A stretch of DNA of 64,000 nucleotides, taken from the NCBI RefSeq assembly GCF_000764305.2, contig NW_025930528.1, forward strand, positions 62,001 through 126,000. Reading direction: 5' to 3'. Made by a program: the position numbers and the translations under genes. Positions 47,896-59,600 of the stretch are shown here, in pieces. Below the pieces are notes generated by a model, which ran no database searches, was not told where the DNA came from, and saw nothing but the letters and a program-made list of their open reading frames with translations. The DNA comes from Hyalella azteca (lineage: Eukaryota; Arthropoda; Malacostraca; Amphipoda; Hyalellidae). Numbering within the stretch: the first letter of the stretch is position 1; each line of letters starts with the position of its first letter.

Positions 47896-48585
47896 GACTC
47901 CTGCATCGTCTTCAGTGTTGGAGGTGTGGGGGGAGGGGAAGAAGAGGGGAAGACAAGGGGAAGACAAGGGGAAGACAAGGGGAAGACAAGGGGAAGACAA
48001 GGGGAAGACAAGGGGAAGACAAGGGGAAGACAAGGGGAAGACAAGGGGAAGACAAGGGGAAGACAAGGGGAAGACAAGGGGAAGACAAGGGGAAGACAAG
48101 GGGAAGACAAGGGGAAGACAAGGGGAAGACAAGGGGAAGACAAGGGGAAGACAAGGGGAAGACAAGGGGAAGACAAGGGGAAGACAAGGGGAAGACAAGG
48201 GGAAGACAAGGGGAAGACAAGGGGAAGACAAGGGGAAGACAAGGGGAAGACAAGGGGAAGACAAGGGGAAGACAAGGGGAAGACAAGGGGAAGACAAGGG
48301 GAAGACAAGGGGAAGACAAGGGGAAGACAAGGGGAAGACAAGGGGAAGACAAGGGGAAGACAAGGGGAAGACAAGGGGAAGACAAGGGGAAGACAAGGGG
48401 AAGACAAGGGGAAGACAAGGGGAAGACAAGGGGAAGACAAGGGGAAGACAAGGGGAAGACAAGGGGAAGACAAGGGGAAGACAAGGGGAAGACANCCACA
48501 CAACTGCTGCATCACACAACTGCTGCACCACACAACTGCTGCACCACACAACTGCTGCACCACACAACTGCTGCACCACACAGCA
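47755..48585. repeat. ATAAT tract, 11-bp array (51 copies) and 16-bp array
   Basis: 47755-47820 is a TAATA tract. 47937-48494 is GGGGAAGACAA repeated with no variation until N 48495. 48497-48585 is CTGCTGCACCACACAA repeated five times. The perfect 11-bp run next to an N suggests software extension. It starts about 40 bp after the MINDY-4B stop. Confidence 0.93.
47847..47895 (+). CDS. MINDY4B: MINDY-4B-like terminal exon
   Basis: After acceptor GGTTGCCAG, one base completes a codon and then WQGAEVTCNGDVPMA and TGA follow. The family's C-terminus has the same W-x-x-A-x-(V/I)-x-W-N-G-x-x-P layout and ends within a few residues, which identifies this short exon despite its size. The acceptor lacks a good polypyrimidine tract because an (ATAAT)n tract precedes it. 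Confidence 0.75.
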
Positions 48586-48589
48586 AGTG

Positions 48590-49215
48590 ACCGCTGTGGT
48601 GACCTCGTTATCGAGGCTCGTAACCACACTCGCTAACGACCTCGTCTCGCCAGACCTCGTAAAATCATCAATATTTTCTCCATTAGACGCAAGCGACAAA
48701 TTTACGGTCGCTCATCTTACCGTGAAATCCAGAGAAGCAACATTCTAATTTATTTTAATTCAAGTTAAATATGAAGGATTTTCAACTCAGAATTGTTCGA
48801 TTCGTAGCTAAATGGTGTGCCATTAGCTAAACAAAGAAAATATACTAAATCAATAAATATTAACCATAATCAAGAATTAATTAATCTTTTTCAAAGTTCT
48901 AAATTAGAATTTCAATTATGCATTTGACCATCGTGAACTAAATTCGGAAATTAACACAACGAGGCATTTAGTGGCAGAGAAAGTGTTTGCCGTCACAGAA
49001 CTACAGATACAAGCATGTATATACATGCTTCATGCAAGGCCGTGTATGCCATTACCATAAACAAAACCTGGTCTTACAAACTCCTGTTAACGTCCTTCAA
49101 AACTTTTTAAACTCCTTCAAGGCCTTTTAAGTAGAGATGAAGTTTGCGAAGAGTTTTATGCGCGTGCGGTTTGTGAAGGCAGATTTGCTCGAGTGAACGC
49201 GACCGCGCGGGAGGC
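48590..49215. other. AT-rich intergenic DNA upstream of the spaetzle-like gene
   Basis: No gene is seen. It becomes GC-richer (GAACGCGACCGCGCGG) just before the TATA box. Confidence 0.55.
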
Positions 49216-49222
49216 TATATAA
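49216..49222 (+). promoter_or_regulatory. TATA box of the spaetzle-like gene
   Basis: TATATAA embedded in GGCTATATAAGCC, 64 bp upstream of the start codon at 49286. Transcription would be expected to begin near 49246, giving a ~40-nt leader. That would place the in-frame ATG at 49244 outside the mRNA and supports 49286 as the start. Confidence 0.75.
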
Positions 49223-49285
49223 GCCGCTGCAGTTGTGAACCGCATGCCACTGAGTCTTGTGTCGTCGTGGAGTGCGTCAGACGAG

Positions 49286-49303
49286 ATGAAGCTCCAATTA
49301 TTA
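49286..49303 (+). CDS. Spaetzle-like exon 1 (signal-peptide start)
   Basis: Encodes only MKLQLL before the donor GTAAGG. Evidence for it is that its phase and hydrophobicity complete the signal peptide of the next exon, and that a TATA box lies at the right distance. Confidence 0.85.
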
Positions 49304-51596
49304 GTAAGGAATTATCACTTTAACCGAGATAAAATGAAAGCTTTACTTTATTCCTTTCAAATTCTACAATCAATGCATTTTGTTGTTGAAAAAATTTTCA
49401 TAGAGAATCCTTTTGCGATCGAAGCAGTTATTTACATCATGATAGTTGATATCATCACAAATTGTTTCCAAATCCTCAAATTCGCTTCGAGTGCAGATTA
49501 GGATGAATTTAGAAATAACCGAAGCTCTGTTTTAGACTTTTCAGCATAAAACTTATTCGATTTTAATCTCTGAAAAATTATTTACAGTGAAATTAAACGG
49601 CATGCCGCCATCTTAATACAATTCACAATATTGATACATTTGATGTACATTTATTGTAGCATCGATCCAACAAAGTACAAAATATTGATGTAAATTAATT
49701 ACCTTCAAGAATTTTATACATGTAATTTAAATGCAATCTAATTTTAAAAGAAACTTGAATATAATATTAATTTTAATAAACTTACATATATAACAGATAA
49801 AAGATGTTAAAAAGCACGGCAGAAGCCTTTCATGTACACTTCCTTCTTTCATTACATTAAAGTTATTTTCTTGATGATCCACACAAGGGAAAAATGGGCA
49901 TCTTTAGTTGAACAAATTAACCCTAATTTGTCTGAGTGTCGCTTAGGATGTCGACATTCTGTTCACTCATGCGCCCTGCCACGATATTACTGGTTTAAGT
50001 GACACAATTTTTTCATGACTGTGTATATATGAGATAAAAATAGTAATTCTGTTGTAAATATAGGATTTCAGCGATGTCAGAAGCCACAAAATAGCTGAAA
50101 TAGGAATTCAGTTGCACCTCAAATGAATAATAATAATATTTTATTCACGTATAAACTGCCCGCAATGCTATGGCACAGACAAGACAAATGGCATTTGAAC
50201 GAAGCTGCTATTAGCTTCTTTAATTGCACAATATTCGAATACTGTATAAGAAAAATATTATTCAGAAGAAAAAAATTAATGATATATTCTATGTCTAATT
50301 ACTTGAACACCTGATAGATTCAGCTCACTCAAGTGCTGCAGGAGCGACTGGGTCATCGAATATTCGAACTTTAATGATACCACGAAACATTAAAAAGTCT
50401 TCCTATACATTTTATGACGTGCCAATTGCGAACAAAAAAGTGTGTGTGGAGGGTTGGAATCAATCATTTTTTTATAATAAGAAAAGTAATAAAATAATAT
50501 TGAAAACATTCTTTCGGCGCAGTCTTAGAAAGTTTTGGACATTGTAAATTTTTTCAGTTGTGTTAACTTCTTCTTGGAACATATTTAGCGGTTTCATTTT
50601 ATTGAAATTTATTTTATTTGCCAAACAAGGTAAAACAAAATGCCCCAGTGTGCAGTATTCTAAATAAATTCGTTATTTTACACTGGACAGGCGCTGCTCG
50701 CGGCGGTGGTAGCGGGCGACCGCAGCAGCCCCGCTGCACACTCACACGTCGGCCCCTCCAGCTTCCAGCATTCCTCCCACAGAAGTCCTTCTGCATCCTT
50801 CAACTTCAAGTCTTCGTCTAAATCCTTCACTCGACCAATTCGACCTCCCACTTACAAGCCCCCGGTGCACTCACGGGAGCCATACCGGAAAACGACGCCG
50901 CCTATGTCTTACCCTTCCACCACCACAACATTCCCGGTCTACGAACCTGTTCGCCATGAGACACCTTCTCCTCTTTACGTAACCCCAAGCTACTCACCAC
51001 CGCCAACTTACCCTGTGAGCAGAAACACCCCTGCTTACGGGGCGCTGCCTCCCCAGAAACCAGGTCCACCCCAATACGCGAACTCGTACGAAGACATCCC
51101 GGCTTGTGCACACAACACCTCGAAAAGTTACTGCCTCGAAGACAACGAATACCCGATGTATGAAATCCAAGGGGCGGCTCAAAAGAACAGCGATAAGCTC
51201 CTTAAACTTTACGCAGACTTTGCAGACCTGAACACGGTGACGTCAGTCGATGGTTTGCACGACGTCTCCGAGGAGACGTATTTATGTGCGTCAGAGACAG
51301 CGTACGTTCGTCCTCTGCGAGCGGTTAACACGGATGGTCGCTGGCGTATTGTAGTGAACGCAATCAAAGTAAACTACGAAGACATCACGCAGACGGTGAG
51401 GCTAGAGGAATGCTTGCAGCCGGGCCAGCCTTGCCCTCTGTTGCCGAGTTGTTACGAGTCCTCATGCACGCAGAAATCTACGTACCACCGCTTCCTCGTG
51501 TACGATCCCTACGACGTGTACTTCCCCTTCGCCGTCGAGAGCTTCAAGCTGCCAGCCGCGTGCTCGTGCTTCCTCGGAAGTTTCCTTGTACACTAG
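49286..51596 (+). CDS. Spaetzle-like secreted cystine-knot ligand
   Basis: Two coding exons, 49286-49303 (MKLQLL, donor GTAAGG) and 50691-51596 (acceptor CACTGGACAG), phase 0, give 307 aa. Spliced, the N-terminus is MKLQLLALLAAVVAGD, a classic signal peptide split by the intron. Residues ~20-140 are a Ser/Thr/Pro/Tyr-rich prodomain. C145-x8-C154 followed by YP is the conserved pre-knot motif. The C-terminal Spaetzle knot has Cys at 205, 247, 254, 260, 265, 297 and 299, with NTDGRWRIVVN and the terminal CSC. Family members are proteolytically activated dimeric ligands for Toll receptors in immunity and development. No dibasic or RXXR activation site is evident just before the knot, so the processing protease is unclear. 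The Spaetzle subtype cannot be assigned. Confidence 0.93.
50691..51596 (+). CDS. Spaetzle-like exon 2 (rest of protein)
   Basis: A single 906-bp exon with the remainder of the signal peptide (ALLAAVVAG), the prodomain and the whole cystine knot, ending in TAG. Codon use is GC-rich against an AT-rich background. A possible poly(A) signal AATAAA is at 52060-52065. Confidence 0.93.
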   Translation, partial: ALLAAVVAGDRSSPAAHSHVGPSSFQHSSHRSPSASFNFKSSSKSFTRPIRPPTYKPPVHSREPYRKTTPPMSYPSTTTTFPVYEPVRHETPSPLYVTPSYSPPPTYPVSRNTPAYGALPPQKPGPPQYANSYEDIPACAHNTSKSYCLEDNEYPMYEIQGAAQKNSDKLLKLYADFADLNTVTSVDGLHDVSEETYLCASETAYVRPLRAVNTDGRWRIVVNAIKVNYEDITQTVRLEECLQPGQPCPLLPSCYESSCTQKSTYHRFLVYDPYDVYFPFAVESFKLPAACSCFLGSFLVH

Positions 51597-51599
51597 ATA

Positions 51600-52780
51600 A
51601 ATTATTTCTTTCAATTTCTCATTACCTGACGCCAGTGAAGCACAAAATTCTCTATTATAACAGGTTTGTTTGGCTGAACTGGCGACAATCCGGTATATTC
51701 CAGTTGCCTCGCTCTTTCCTAAACTTGTGTTTAAATTCATTTCTTCATGTCTCGACATTATAATGTACTCAACTAGCGGAGGATGAGGTGAGACGGGAGC
51801 CCTTCCCACTCTACAGCAAATAACGCTAAGTTGTTACAACGTTGATAACGTTAAAACAACATTTAATCAACGTTCTTTCAACATTGATTACGTTAAAACA
51901 AAGCCTAATCAACGTTTTTTCAACATTAGATGCCATTGGATTCACTTGCTCACAAGCGAAGGATCAGCTGAAGTGCTTATAGTCTTCAAAATTAATTACT
52001 GTCAACTGGCGAAACATTATTTAAACTGAATAATTTCGGCACCTGGCGTTTAACTCTCGAATAAATTAGCCAACAAATTAAATAATAACGGACAATATTT
52101 AAACCATTCTTAATTATCTACTATCTCTTCGCTAATATCAACTATTAGTAATTTATAAATGCACAAGTAATTTATTAAATAATTGTTGTGATTAATACTC
52201 GAACGTAATTAGATTACGATGTGAGTGCGATTTGCTTGGTACGCAAAGAAAACAGTTCTCTATCTGATAGCATTAGCTCCGTATTTTAATTATACTAAAA
52301 TATACCGTACGATCCTCTCCATCGACTTTCAATTGCACTAATCTGTTATTCGAGCGATGACTTTTTTTATTCAGGCCATGGTAATAATATAATATTATAC
52401 TATTTTATAAAGTCTATATGATATATAATATTCTGTAGAATATTTTAAAACGTCATAGAATACAATAGAACTGTCGGCACTGAATAAATAGGCCCATGGC
52501 CTGTTGCCGATTCTTGAACTTTTCGTGACTTGATTCACAAGGGATCCGGCCTTTGGAACCCGATCTTTCCATAGCTGATGATTGATTGAGATAGCTGCTG
52601 GACTTATTGCCTGCTCCGTAATTTGCTAGGCATTTTAAGACTGAACATATGCTCCTGCATAGCTTCGTCTAGTCTGTTTTTGAAGGCGTTCATGTGGTCC
52701 TTTTATTGGAAGCCTGGCTCTGTAAATAAACAGGAGTTATTAGAACGCGCATCGGAATAAACCGTGTCGGGATGTTACCT
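51600..52780. other. Intergenic/3' UTR DNA
   Basis: 3' flank of the spaetzle-like gene. It contains the AACGTT element (51811-51930) but no other gene. Confidence 0.5.
51811..51930. repeat. Dispersed AACGTT-rich element (second copy)
   Basis: AGCAAATAACGCTAAG followed by repeated CAACGTT / AATCAACGTT words. It shares its left border with 37572-37655. Confidence 0.7.
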
Positions 52781-52781
52781 T

Positions 52782-53010
52782 GGGCCGTACTTTCATAAAT
52801 ACTTCATAACTCCGTCAGCCAATAATTCACAAGTTTTTGAGCTAAGCCCACCAATCACAGACTAGAAATCGGCCACTACGTGAACTTAGGAGCTACGTGT
52901 GCTTAGGCGCTACGTGTGCTTAGGCGCTACATGTGCTCAGGCGCTACATGTACTTAGACCGCTACGTGTACTTAGGCCGCTATGTGCACCTAAGCGAGTT
53001 TTCTAAAAAC
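52782..53010. mobile_element. MITE-like element carrying an 18-bp array
   Basis: The left end GGGCCGTACTTTCATAAA and the right part TAAGCGAGTTTT match, inverted, the end of the relative at 57017-57160 (AGCGAGTTTTGAAAGTATGG). Inside are CGTCAGCCAATAATTC and an 18-bp array CGCTACGTGTACTTAGG (52868-52985) like that at 9890-10085. The right terminus is degraded. Confidence 0.6.
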
Positions 53011-53151
53011 AGGTTCAAGAACATCGGACATTAACGAAGCCTCGAGGTCAAGACATTGACAGACATGGAATAAAAAAAAAGAAATTGGCCAGTTAGATTC
53101 AGCGGAAAAAAGATATTCAATTTCCTGCTGAGAGTTTATCGCTGTAGAAAT

Positions 53152-53230
53152 CTCGGTGTGGCCGAGTGGTTTTGAGCCCCTGATTGAATTCGCGAGTTGA
53201 AGGTTCGAAACTTACAGTAAACTATAAAAA
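53152..53230 (+). other. tRNA-derived sequence (SINE head or pseudo-tRNA)
   Basis: Contains an A box TGGCCGAGTGG (53159-53169) and a B box GGTTCGAAAC (53202-53211) at tRNA(Ser/Leu)-like spacing. The acceptor stem does not pair and the 3' side runs into AT-rich DNA, so it is not a functional tRNA. Likely the polymerase III promoter part of a SINE or a decayed tRNA copy. Confidence 0.6.
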
Positions 53231-53239
53231 TCCTAATAA

Positions 53240-54780
53240 GAATCGGCAAGGTCTAAGAAAAGGCGACAGGCCAACATAGCCTAATAAAAGCTGACACTGT
53301 TATGTACATTATTTATTATATTATATAGGTCTAGAGAAGAAAAAACGAAACACCTCCCGAGAAACTTCAGCTTTACTTACTCATCTCGTTTACCTGCCAC
53401 TTATTTTAACCAACTACATAATACACTTAACCGTTTAACTAGCCACGTGGGGTTAACCTCTTATTTTGTTATAAATGTAAAGCAGCTGAAGGCGGCAGAC
53501 TGTAATTTATTGGTATTTGAAGAAACTTAACTCGTGAGAAGGAACGTTGGCGACTAAATTTAATAACTTTTCTGAGCTTACGAAAGCCAAAATTCATGGT
53601 GATTAAAGCTTCAAATTACGCTTGAAAGAAATAGAAATTACTGGACTACTATTACTTCAAAATTCATCCTGCCTCAAGTAGAATGTGTGGGCAATGTACT
53701 GATCTAGCAATCCGTTACATAGATGGCGTAGCAAATGAACTATAAATCAATTTCACTCTAGTTAAAATTGTGCCGAAATAATTTTGAGCTTTGTTTGGTT
53801 GTATGGCGCATCTTTGCACTAAATAACCAATGTTATGGTTTTAAAAGTAAATTTTTTGGTTTTAAGTCTTCTTCAAAACCGATATTAATTCATCGGTAGG
53901 TACATCATTGCTAATTTAGGCACAATATATGCTTCTACCGCACCATGTGCACATCATCCTGCGTCCAGCTTCCACTGCATTATGGGCATTCCTGCACCCA
54001 GGGGCGTGGCTGGAATAAATAATATAACCCACAAGTCCTCATATAATGACTTTTTAATGACGTGCAACACAAAGAGGTTATAGACTCACAGGTGATGGAG
54101 GCAATCTTTTACTTATATGCACACCAGCGCACAAGAAACTTATATACAGCTTCGAGGACAAGATTGCACCGGTCATCGTGAGAAGCAATCATGAATTGCC
54201 AGGCAAACACTCAAAGGAATGAACTACCAACACGTATAACAATTAAATACGACCACAAACGGCACGTGAATTTGCAACAAAACGTGTAAGTTGAACAGAA
54301 AATAATTATTATTCTCAGGATCTACACATAGGATGATACAAGTTGTAACAGGTTTGGGGTTATTACCTAAGATGTGCAACTCACAAATTAGTTAATTTGT
54401 TTAGTTCGAATTCCTCATAAAGAAAAACGATCCCTTATCCGGAAAAGAAACAATTTGGAACATAACCGCGAGAAATTTCAAAGACCAAGCAATAAATAGC
54501 TATACAGTATTCACTCACCCAAAGCAATCAGCACCAAGGACACCCTACCCACACCTATAATGAGATGAAGATATACATTCAATTGAAAGAGAAAGAGCGT
54601 TACGCTTCCACACGACGATAGAAATATTATTACTATATGGTGCAGATGTAAGTTAGCTTAGGTGAGATATATGCTATAGCAAAAAAATTTTCACAGAAAC
54701 ATCAATTCAAGTCAAGAACTTGCATATATTTTTAACTCCCTGCAATGTTGCTTGAAAAATGTGTGTTGGCTTTGAAGTGT
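53240..54780. other. AT-rich intergenic DNA, no gene seen
   Basis: A 35-bp minus-strand micro-exon candidate near 54514-54548 was considered and not accepted. Confidence 0.5.
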
Positions 54781-54784
54781 TGCA

Positions 54785-55045
54785 GCGTATCAGACGTGTC
54801 GCTATCATGACTCCAGCGTATCACTTTCATAACTCCAACATGTTCCAATATGTCGCTATCATGTCATTACAACATGTCGTTATAATAACTCAAACATGTC
54901 ACTATCATAACTCCAACAAGTCACTATCATAACTCCAGCGTGTTGCAATAATGACTCCAACAAATCACTATCATGCTCCAACATATGTCACTATCATAAC
55001 TCCAGCATGTCACTATCATGACTCCAACAAGTCACTATCATGCTC
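54785..55045. repeat. Degenerate ~20-bp repeat CACTATCATAACTCCAACA
   Basis: About 12 diverged copies. Neighbouring DNA to 56236 is AT-rich with no other feature. Confidence 0.8.
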
Positions 55046-56236
55046 CAAGCATCACAAAACGTTTTCTCAAACCTACAGACAGGAATAACAACAATAAACA
55101 ATCCTATAACTCGACTATTAAAAGAAAATCCAAAGGGACTAAGAAATATCTATTTCAGCGAGAAGCTATGCACAGCAAATAAAAAAGCATGAACATTGTT
55201 AATATATAACAATATAGCATGAATTGTATCAAGTGCCAAAAAGTATTATAGTCGATATTGTACAACAAACTGACCAGGAAGTTTGAAGGTCGCCATTTAA
55301 GACATTATTTAATTCGTCTTTGTCAACTATCTATTCCACCAGCCTTGATTACCCCAGTAGTGAGAAAACAATATCTATTTTATACAATTTGAATTATGTT
55401 CACTTAGCGCCGCCATGAAGTTTTGCATCGACAGATCAGAATTAGATGCAGCAGTTACAATGAAATATGAATCAAATTTAAGGAAGCGTAGAAACAAGAG
55501 TCCCCACAAAGTTTGATGTCACAACAATTCTGCACAAATAAACACTAGCACAAGCTTTTATACAAGCGATGACCTAACCATTCAGCCCTAATCACATCCT
55601 CAAGATAGCATGAAATTAAGGAATCAAATGGAAGATGAATGACGTACAAAATTCAATTATCAAGCCAGCGAGTACAAGATTCACAAAACGAGTTTCGTAA
55701 TCTATCCTAATATCTTACGTCTAAAGTACGTATGTACGACGCCAAACAGTTGACAATAATATAAAAGAATAACACAAACAATAAACAACGCCCAAAATAG
55801 AAAAAATACCAAAATTACAGGACCATGATTACCACCAAACAAATATCTCATTAGAACTGGGAAATATTTTCTAACTATAAATCGAGCCCTAGTAACGTAG
55901 CAACAGAATCCTGCTTCTTGATTGAAAGCCTCAGATAATCGGTCTCAATTCCGGGCCCAGGGAATTAGAATTCGAGCTCAGGAAAAAAGAATAGAGCATC
56001 AGTCAGCAATAAATCACTTCGAACTCTTTCCTGTCACACACATATCTACTTTGAGACACACCACAACGTCTTAAGTAGATGCATAAAACATGAAGCTTTA
56101 TACTCTGACTCAACGAAGGACACGTATAAATAAGGTTAAAATCAATAATTAATACAAATTTCAAATCTGAACAATACGAGGTTCTAAGAAGGTGAGCTTA
56201 GATGCCAAATATCTAGGCTAACAACCTAATTGAACT

Positions 56237-56242
56237 TTTATT
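56237..56242 (-). terminator. EMC7: Poly(A) signal candidate of EMC7
   Basis: AATAAA on the minus strand, 14 bp after the EMC7 stop. It would imply a very short 3' UTR; later signals may be used instead. Confidence 0.4.
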
Positions 56243-56256
56243 CTAGACGAAATAAT

Positions 56257-56610
56257 CTATTTATCTTTCCGTCTAGCGGCCCTCGCCCCGCCACGCCCAG
56301 GTCTTCTAGCATCACAAGCTGTACCAGCTGCAGGCCCACTAGATGATGAGGTGCTCGGTGATCCCATGCCCAAGAAGTTCGTGACCATCTCTGAGAGGTC
56401 GGGGGCCTCGGTCTTGGGCAGCTGGAACTGGGATTCAACTTCCCGCCGGGTTTCAGGGTCACTGAGTTTAGGCATGAGGAGCATGAGGCCGAGGGGCACG
56501 ACCGTCATGAGGACCATGGGGTTGAAGAGAAGGTCGGTGATGCGCCATTGTTCCCGTGCCTCGAAGTACCGCACTGGGCCCAAAGCAGTGAACTTCAGTG
56601 GCGTGCTTAG
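56257..56610 (-). CDS. EMC7: EMC7 exon 4 (membrane helix and tail)
   Basis: Acceptor TTGTTTCCAG, phase 0, ending TAG. Encodes residues 128-244: LSTPLKFTALGPVRYF, the W-R-I-T-D-L segment, the transmembrane helix with FNPMVLM, and the basic tail. Confidence 0.95.
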   Translation of the reverse strand, partial: LSTPLKFTALGPVRYFEAREQWRITDLLFNPMVLMTVVPLGLMLLMPKLSDPETRREVESQFQLPKTEAPDLSEMVTNFLGMGSPSTSSSSGPAAGTACDARRPGRGGARAARRKDK

Positions 56611-59600
56611 CTGGAAACAAACAAGATTATGTTAACATAGCTCAAAAGACAATTTATAGCTGGATACTTGTCACTGAAAAAAAAATAACTTGATAACGAA
56701 ATTCCTTATAGATTGTAAGACTTGAACCTCTGGCCATGAAGAAAAAGCATCTCTGATAATAATGTTACCATTACAACTATCTTCAGTGTTGTTTTAAATG
56801 ATGGACTCAAAATAAATAATTCCATATTTATATAAGTTTAAGTTTCAAATTAATAATTAATAAACCAATGGAAAGAAAAAGATTCAACATTTTTTACATA
56901 ATTATAATTGTCCAATATGTCCCCCCTCGTGGTGCACGGCAAACATCTAAACGGTAGCCAAACTCGTCCCACACACAAGAAAGCATATCTTCTGTTACTG
57001 AGTGCACCGTAGCAGTGATACGGTACTTCAAAAAAAGTCAACAAATCGTAAGTTCATCAGCCAATCATTGACGGCCTTTCTAGCAAAATCCACCAATCAT
57101 AGACAAGATAATAGAGCGTAAGTACTTACGTTCACTTAGCGAGTTTTGAAAGTATGGCCCCTGATCAGTAGAGGCGGGAAGTAAACATGTTCCTTGACGT
57201 AACCTTATGAGAAATAATCACAGGGGGAGAGAGATCAGGTGACCTCGGTGGCCAGATGTGTGGAAGCAGATCTTCAGATCCTTTGCCCAACCCAACGCCC
57301 AGGAAGTGACTGATTGCCACTTCCTGTAGGTAAGGGCTCGGATATTATATAACAATGACTACAGGCTCAACAGCAGAAACTGGCCAAGCTAAGGACCAAA
57401 CGAGGATTTCACACCGCGGTCGCGAATACTTCGCTCTCGGACGTACCCTTCCTACCAGCCTTAAGGTAGTTGACTTAACAAAGGCCTACACTAGAATCAA
57501 CTAACCACTTCGACTTTGGAATGCTGAAGGTCTACACTAGAAGCTACTAACCACTTCGACTTTAGAATTGTTAAGGTAGTTGAGTAAGTTGACTTTACAG
57601 AGGCCTACACTAGAGTCTGCTAACCACTTCGATTTTAGAAAGCTGAAGGTAGTTGCCTTCATAAAGGCAGTCACTAGAGGCTACTAACCACTTCCACTTT
57701 GGAAGGCTGAAGGTAGTTGACTTTACGTGGACGCCATTTTCCCTTGGAGTTGATGTCAACCCTGATGGGAGCGTAGAGGATGTTTGGGGTCACCACATGG
57801 ATAAAGTGGGAGCCCCAGGGCAGGTTGTGCAGCACAAATGAACCATTTGCCCTGTAAAATATCACCGTCAGTTATTTGTAACCCATTGAACTGCAGTATT
57901 CAAGGATGAACTTTTGATAGCATGTAATGTAGAAAATAATGATGCCAATTTACTGACTACTTTTAGATTGAGACTTATTAATTATAGAAAAAAATATGTA
58001 CATAAAATATCTACAGAATAGTGAAACAATATATTTCATAATTAGTCTGTGAACAAAATCTTAATTGCTCTTATCAAAGATAAAGATTTTATTGCTCTTA
58101 AAAAGTTTGTTTCTCATGGTAATAATTTTGTACTGTGAAACTTCTCAAGCTTGAGAACACATGAGCATATGTTTGTTTCACTTCCTTAAGAAATAAGAGA
58201 AAGACTTGGTACTACTACTGTAGTGCTAATGGCTAGGGAGCTTTCCCCTAATAAATTTTGATCCAAGTTCATCATTGAGTGCCTCACTGCCTCAGGTGAC
58301 TTCAAAGTTGGCACACATGGTGGAATATTTTAACAATGAGCTCTAGTAAATTTCCAGCTTAAATAAAAAATTACCCATCAAATAAGAAACAATACAGAAA
58401 TAAAACCAGTGGCCATATGCTCTATGGAAAAACATTGACTTGTATAAATGAAACGATTATTAACATACAAGTATGTACAGGTTGAATTTGATCATGTAAT
58501 AAATTCACTTCAAATGTATCCTGACTAGACTATTGGCTGGCAAAGAAGAGAGGTCTCTTTATAACTAACTTGAGAAATGCTTGATATCCTGTGTTGGTGT
58601 AGATGCGTGTGCCAGCAAAGAATTCAGCCTCATCTTGAGGATAGTTGAGCGGACGCTCCACGATGCCTTCTACTGTGAAGCGATCCACAGACTTAGATCC
58701 TTCTTCTACTGAGTATAAAAATACATTAATCAATAACATTTATCAATAATGGGAATTATTTTATTATAACTAGGTACTTATGCTATACGGTACCTACTAA
58801 AATTGATAAAATTACCAACCAAAAGTGTTTATATATAAATATATATATATAAAGGTATTTAATCCATCTTACTTGCATCGATTATTTGAGAGTCTTTGAT
58901 TACAAATACCATGAGCATGAGAATTTGGAGGGGAATATTTTCAATTATGGACTCAAACTTCACAATGACTCAGTTGGCAATGAAGCAAATGATGCAACTG
59001 GAACCATATTGAATTAATCAGCCAATATTCCTACCAAACTGGATTATTGGACTTTTATCAATTCATCTAATTCATCGATTTTACAGCCAGGAAAAATATT
59101 TCAAAGTCAAGAATTCATTTTCCAAGCGATAAAACTTTCCAAAGCAGGAGAAAAAAGAAATCTAAGCCACAAACATTGAAAGTTGCTAAATTTCTACTTA
59201 AATAGATGTGAGAAGCCTCTTCATAAAATTATAATTATCCATGCATGCTTTCTGTCTTGTAGTGTCAGAGGCACTGGAAACTTTATACATGATGTCAAAT
59301 CCATGTTGACCATGTCAAAGTTGCAGTCACTATGTAAGCATTGAACAATCCACAATCTACTTAAATTTACTTGTCAATACAATTACAAACATGATTGAGT
59401 AGTTGTCATGACATGAACTATACAGTACCGTATGCATGATTTTAAATTGGTCAAAACTTTAAAATACGCCATTTTTGAGCCACCATTTTGGTAGAAATCA
59501 TCTCCCAAACTTGGCAGCAAAGACAACAGGAGCCATATTCAGCTTTTCAGACCAGAATTTCTATAACTACATCCTGCTTGCAGGCTGCCTAAGATTTCAC

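Noticed and set aside
54514..54548. 35-bp minus-strand micro-exon with signal-like VGRVSLVLIAL between TTATAG and GTGAGT
   Set aside because: Too short to support alone; no ATG exon upstream or partner exon downstream was found.
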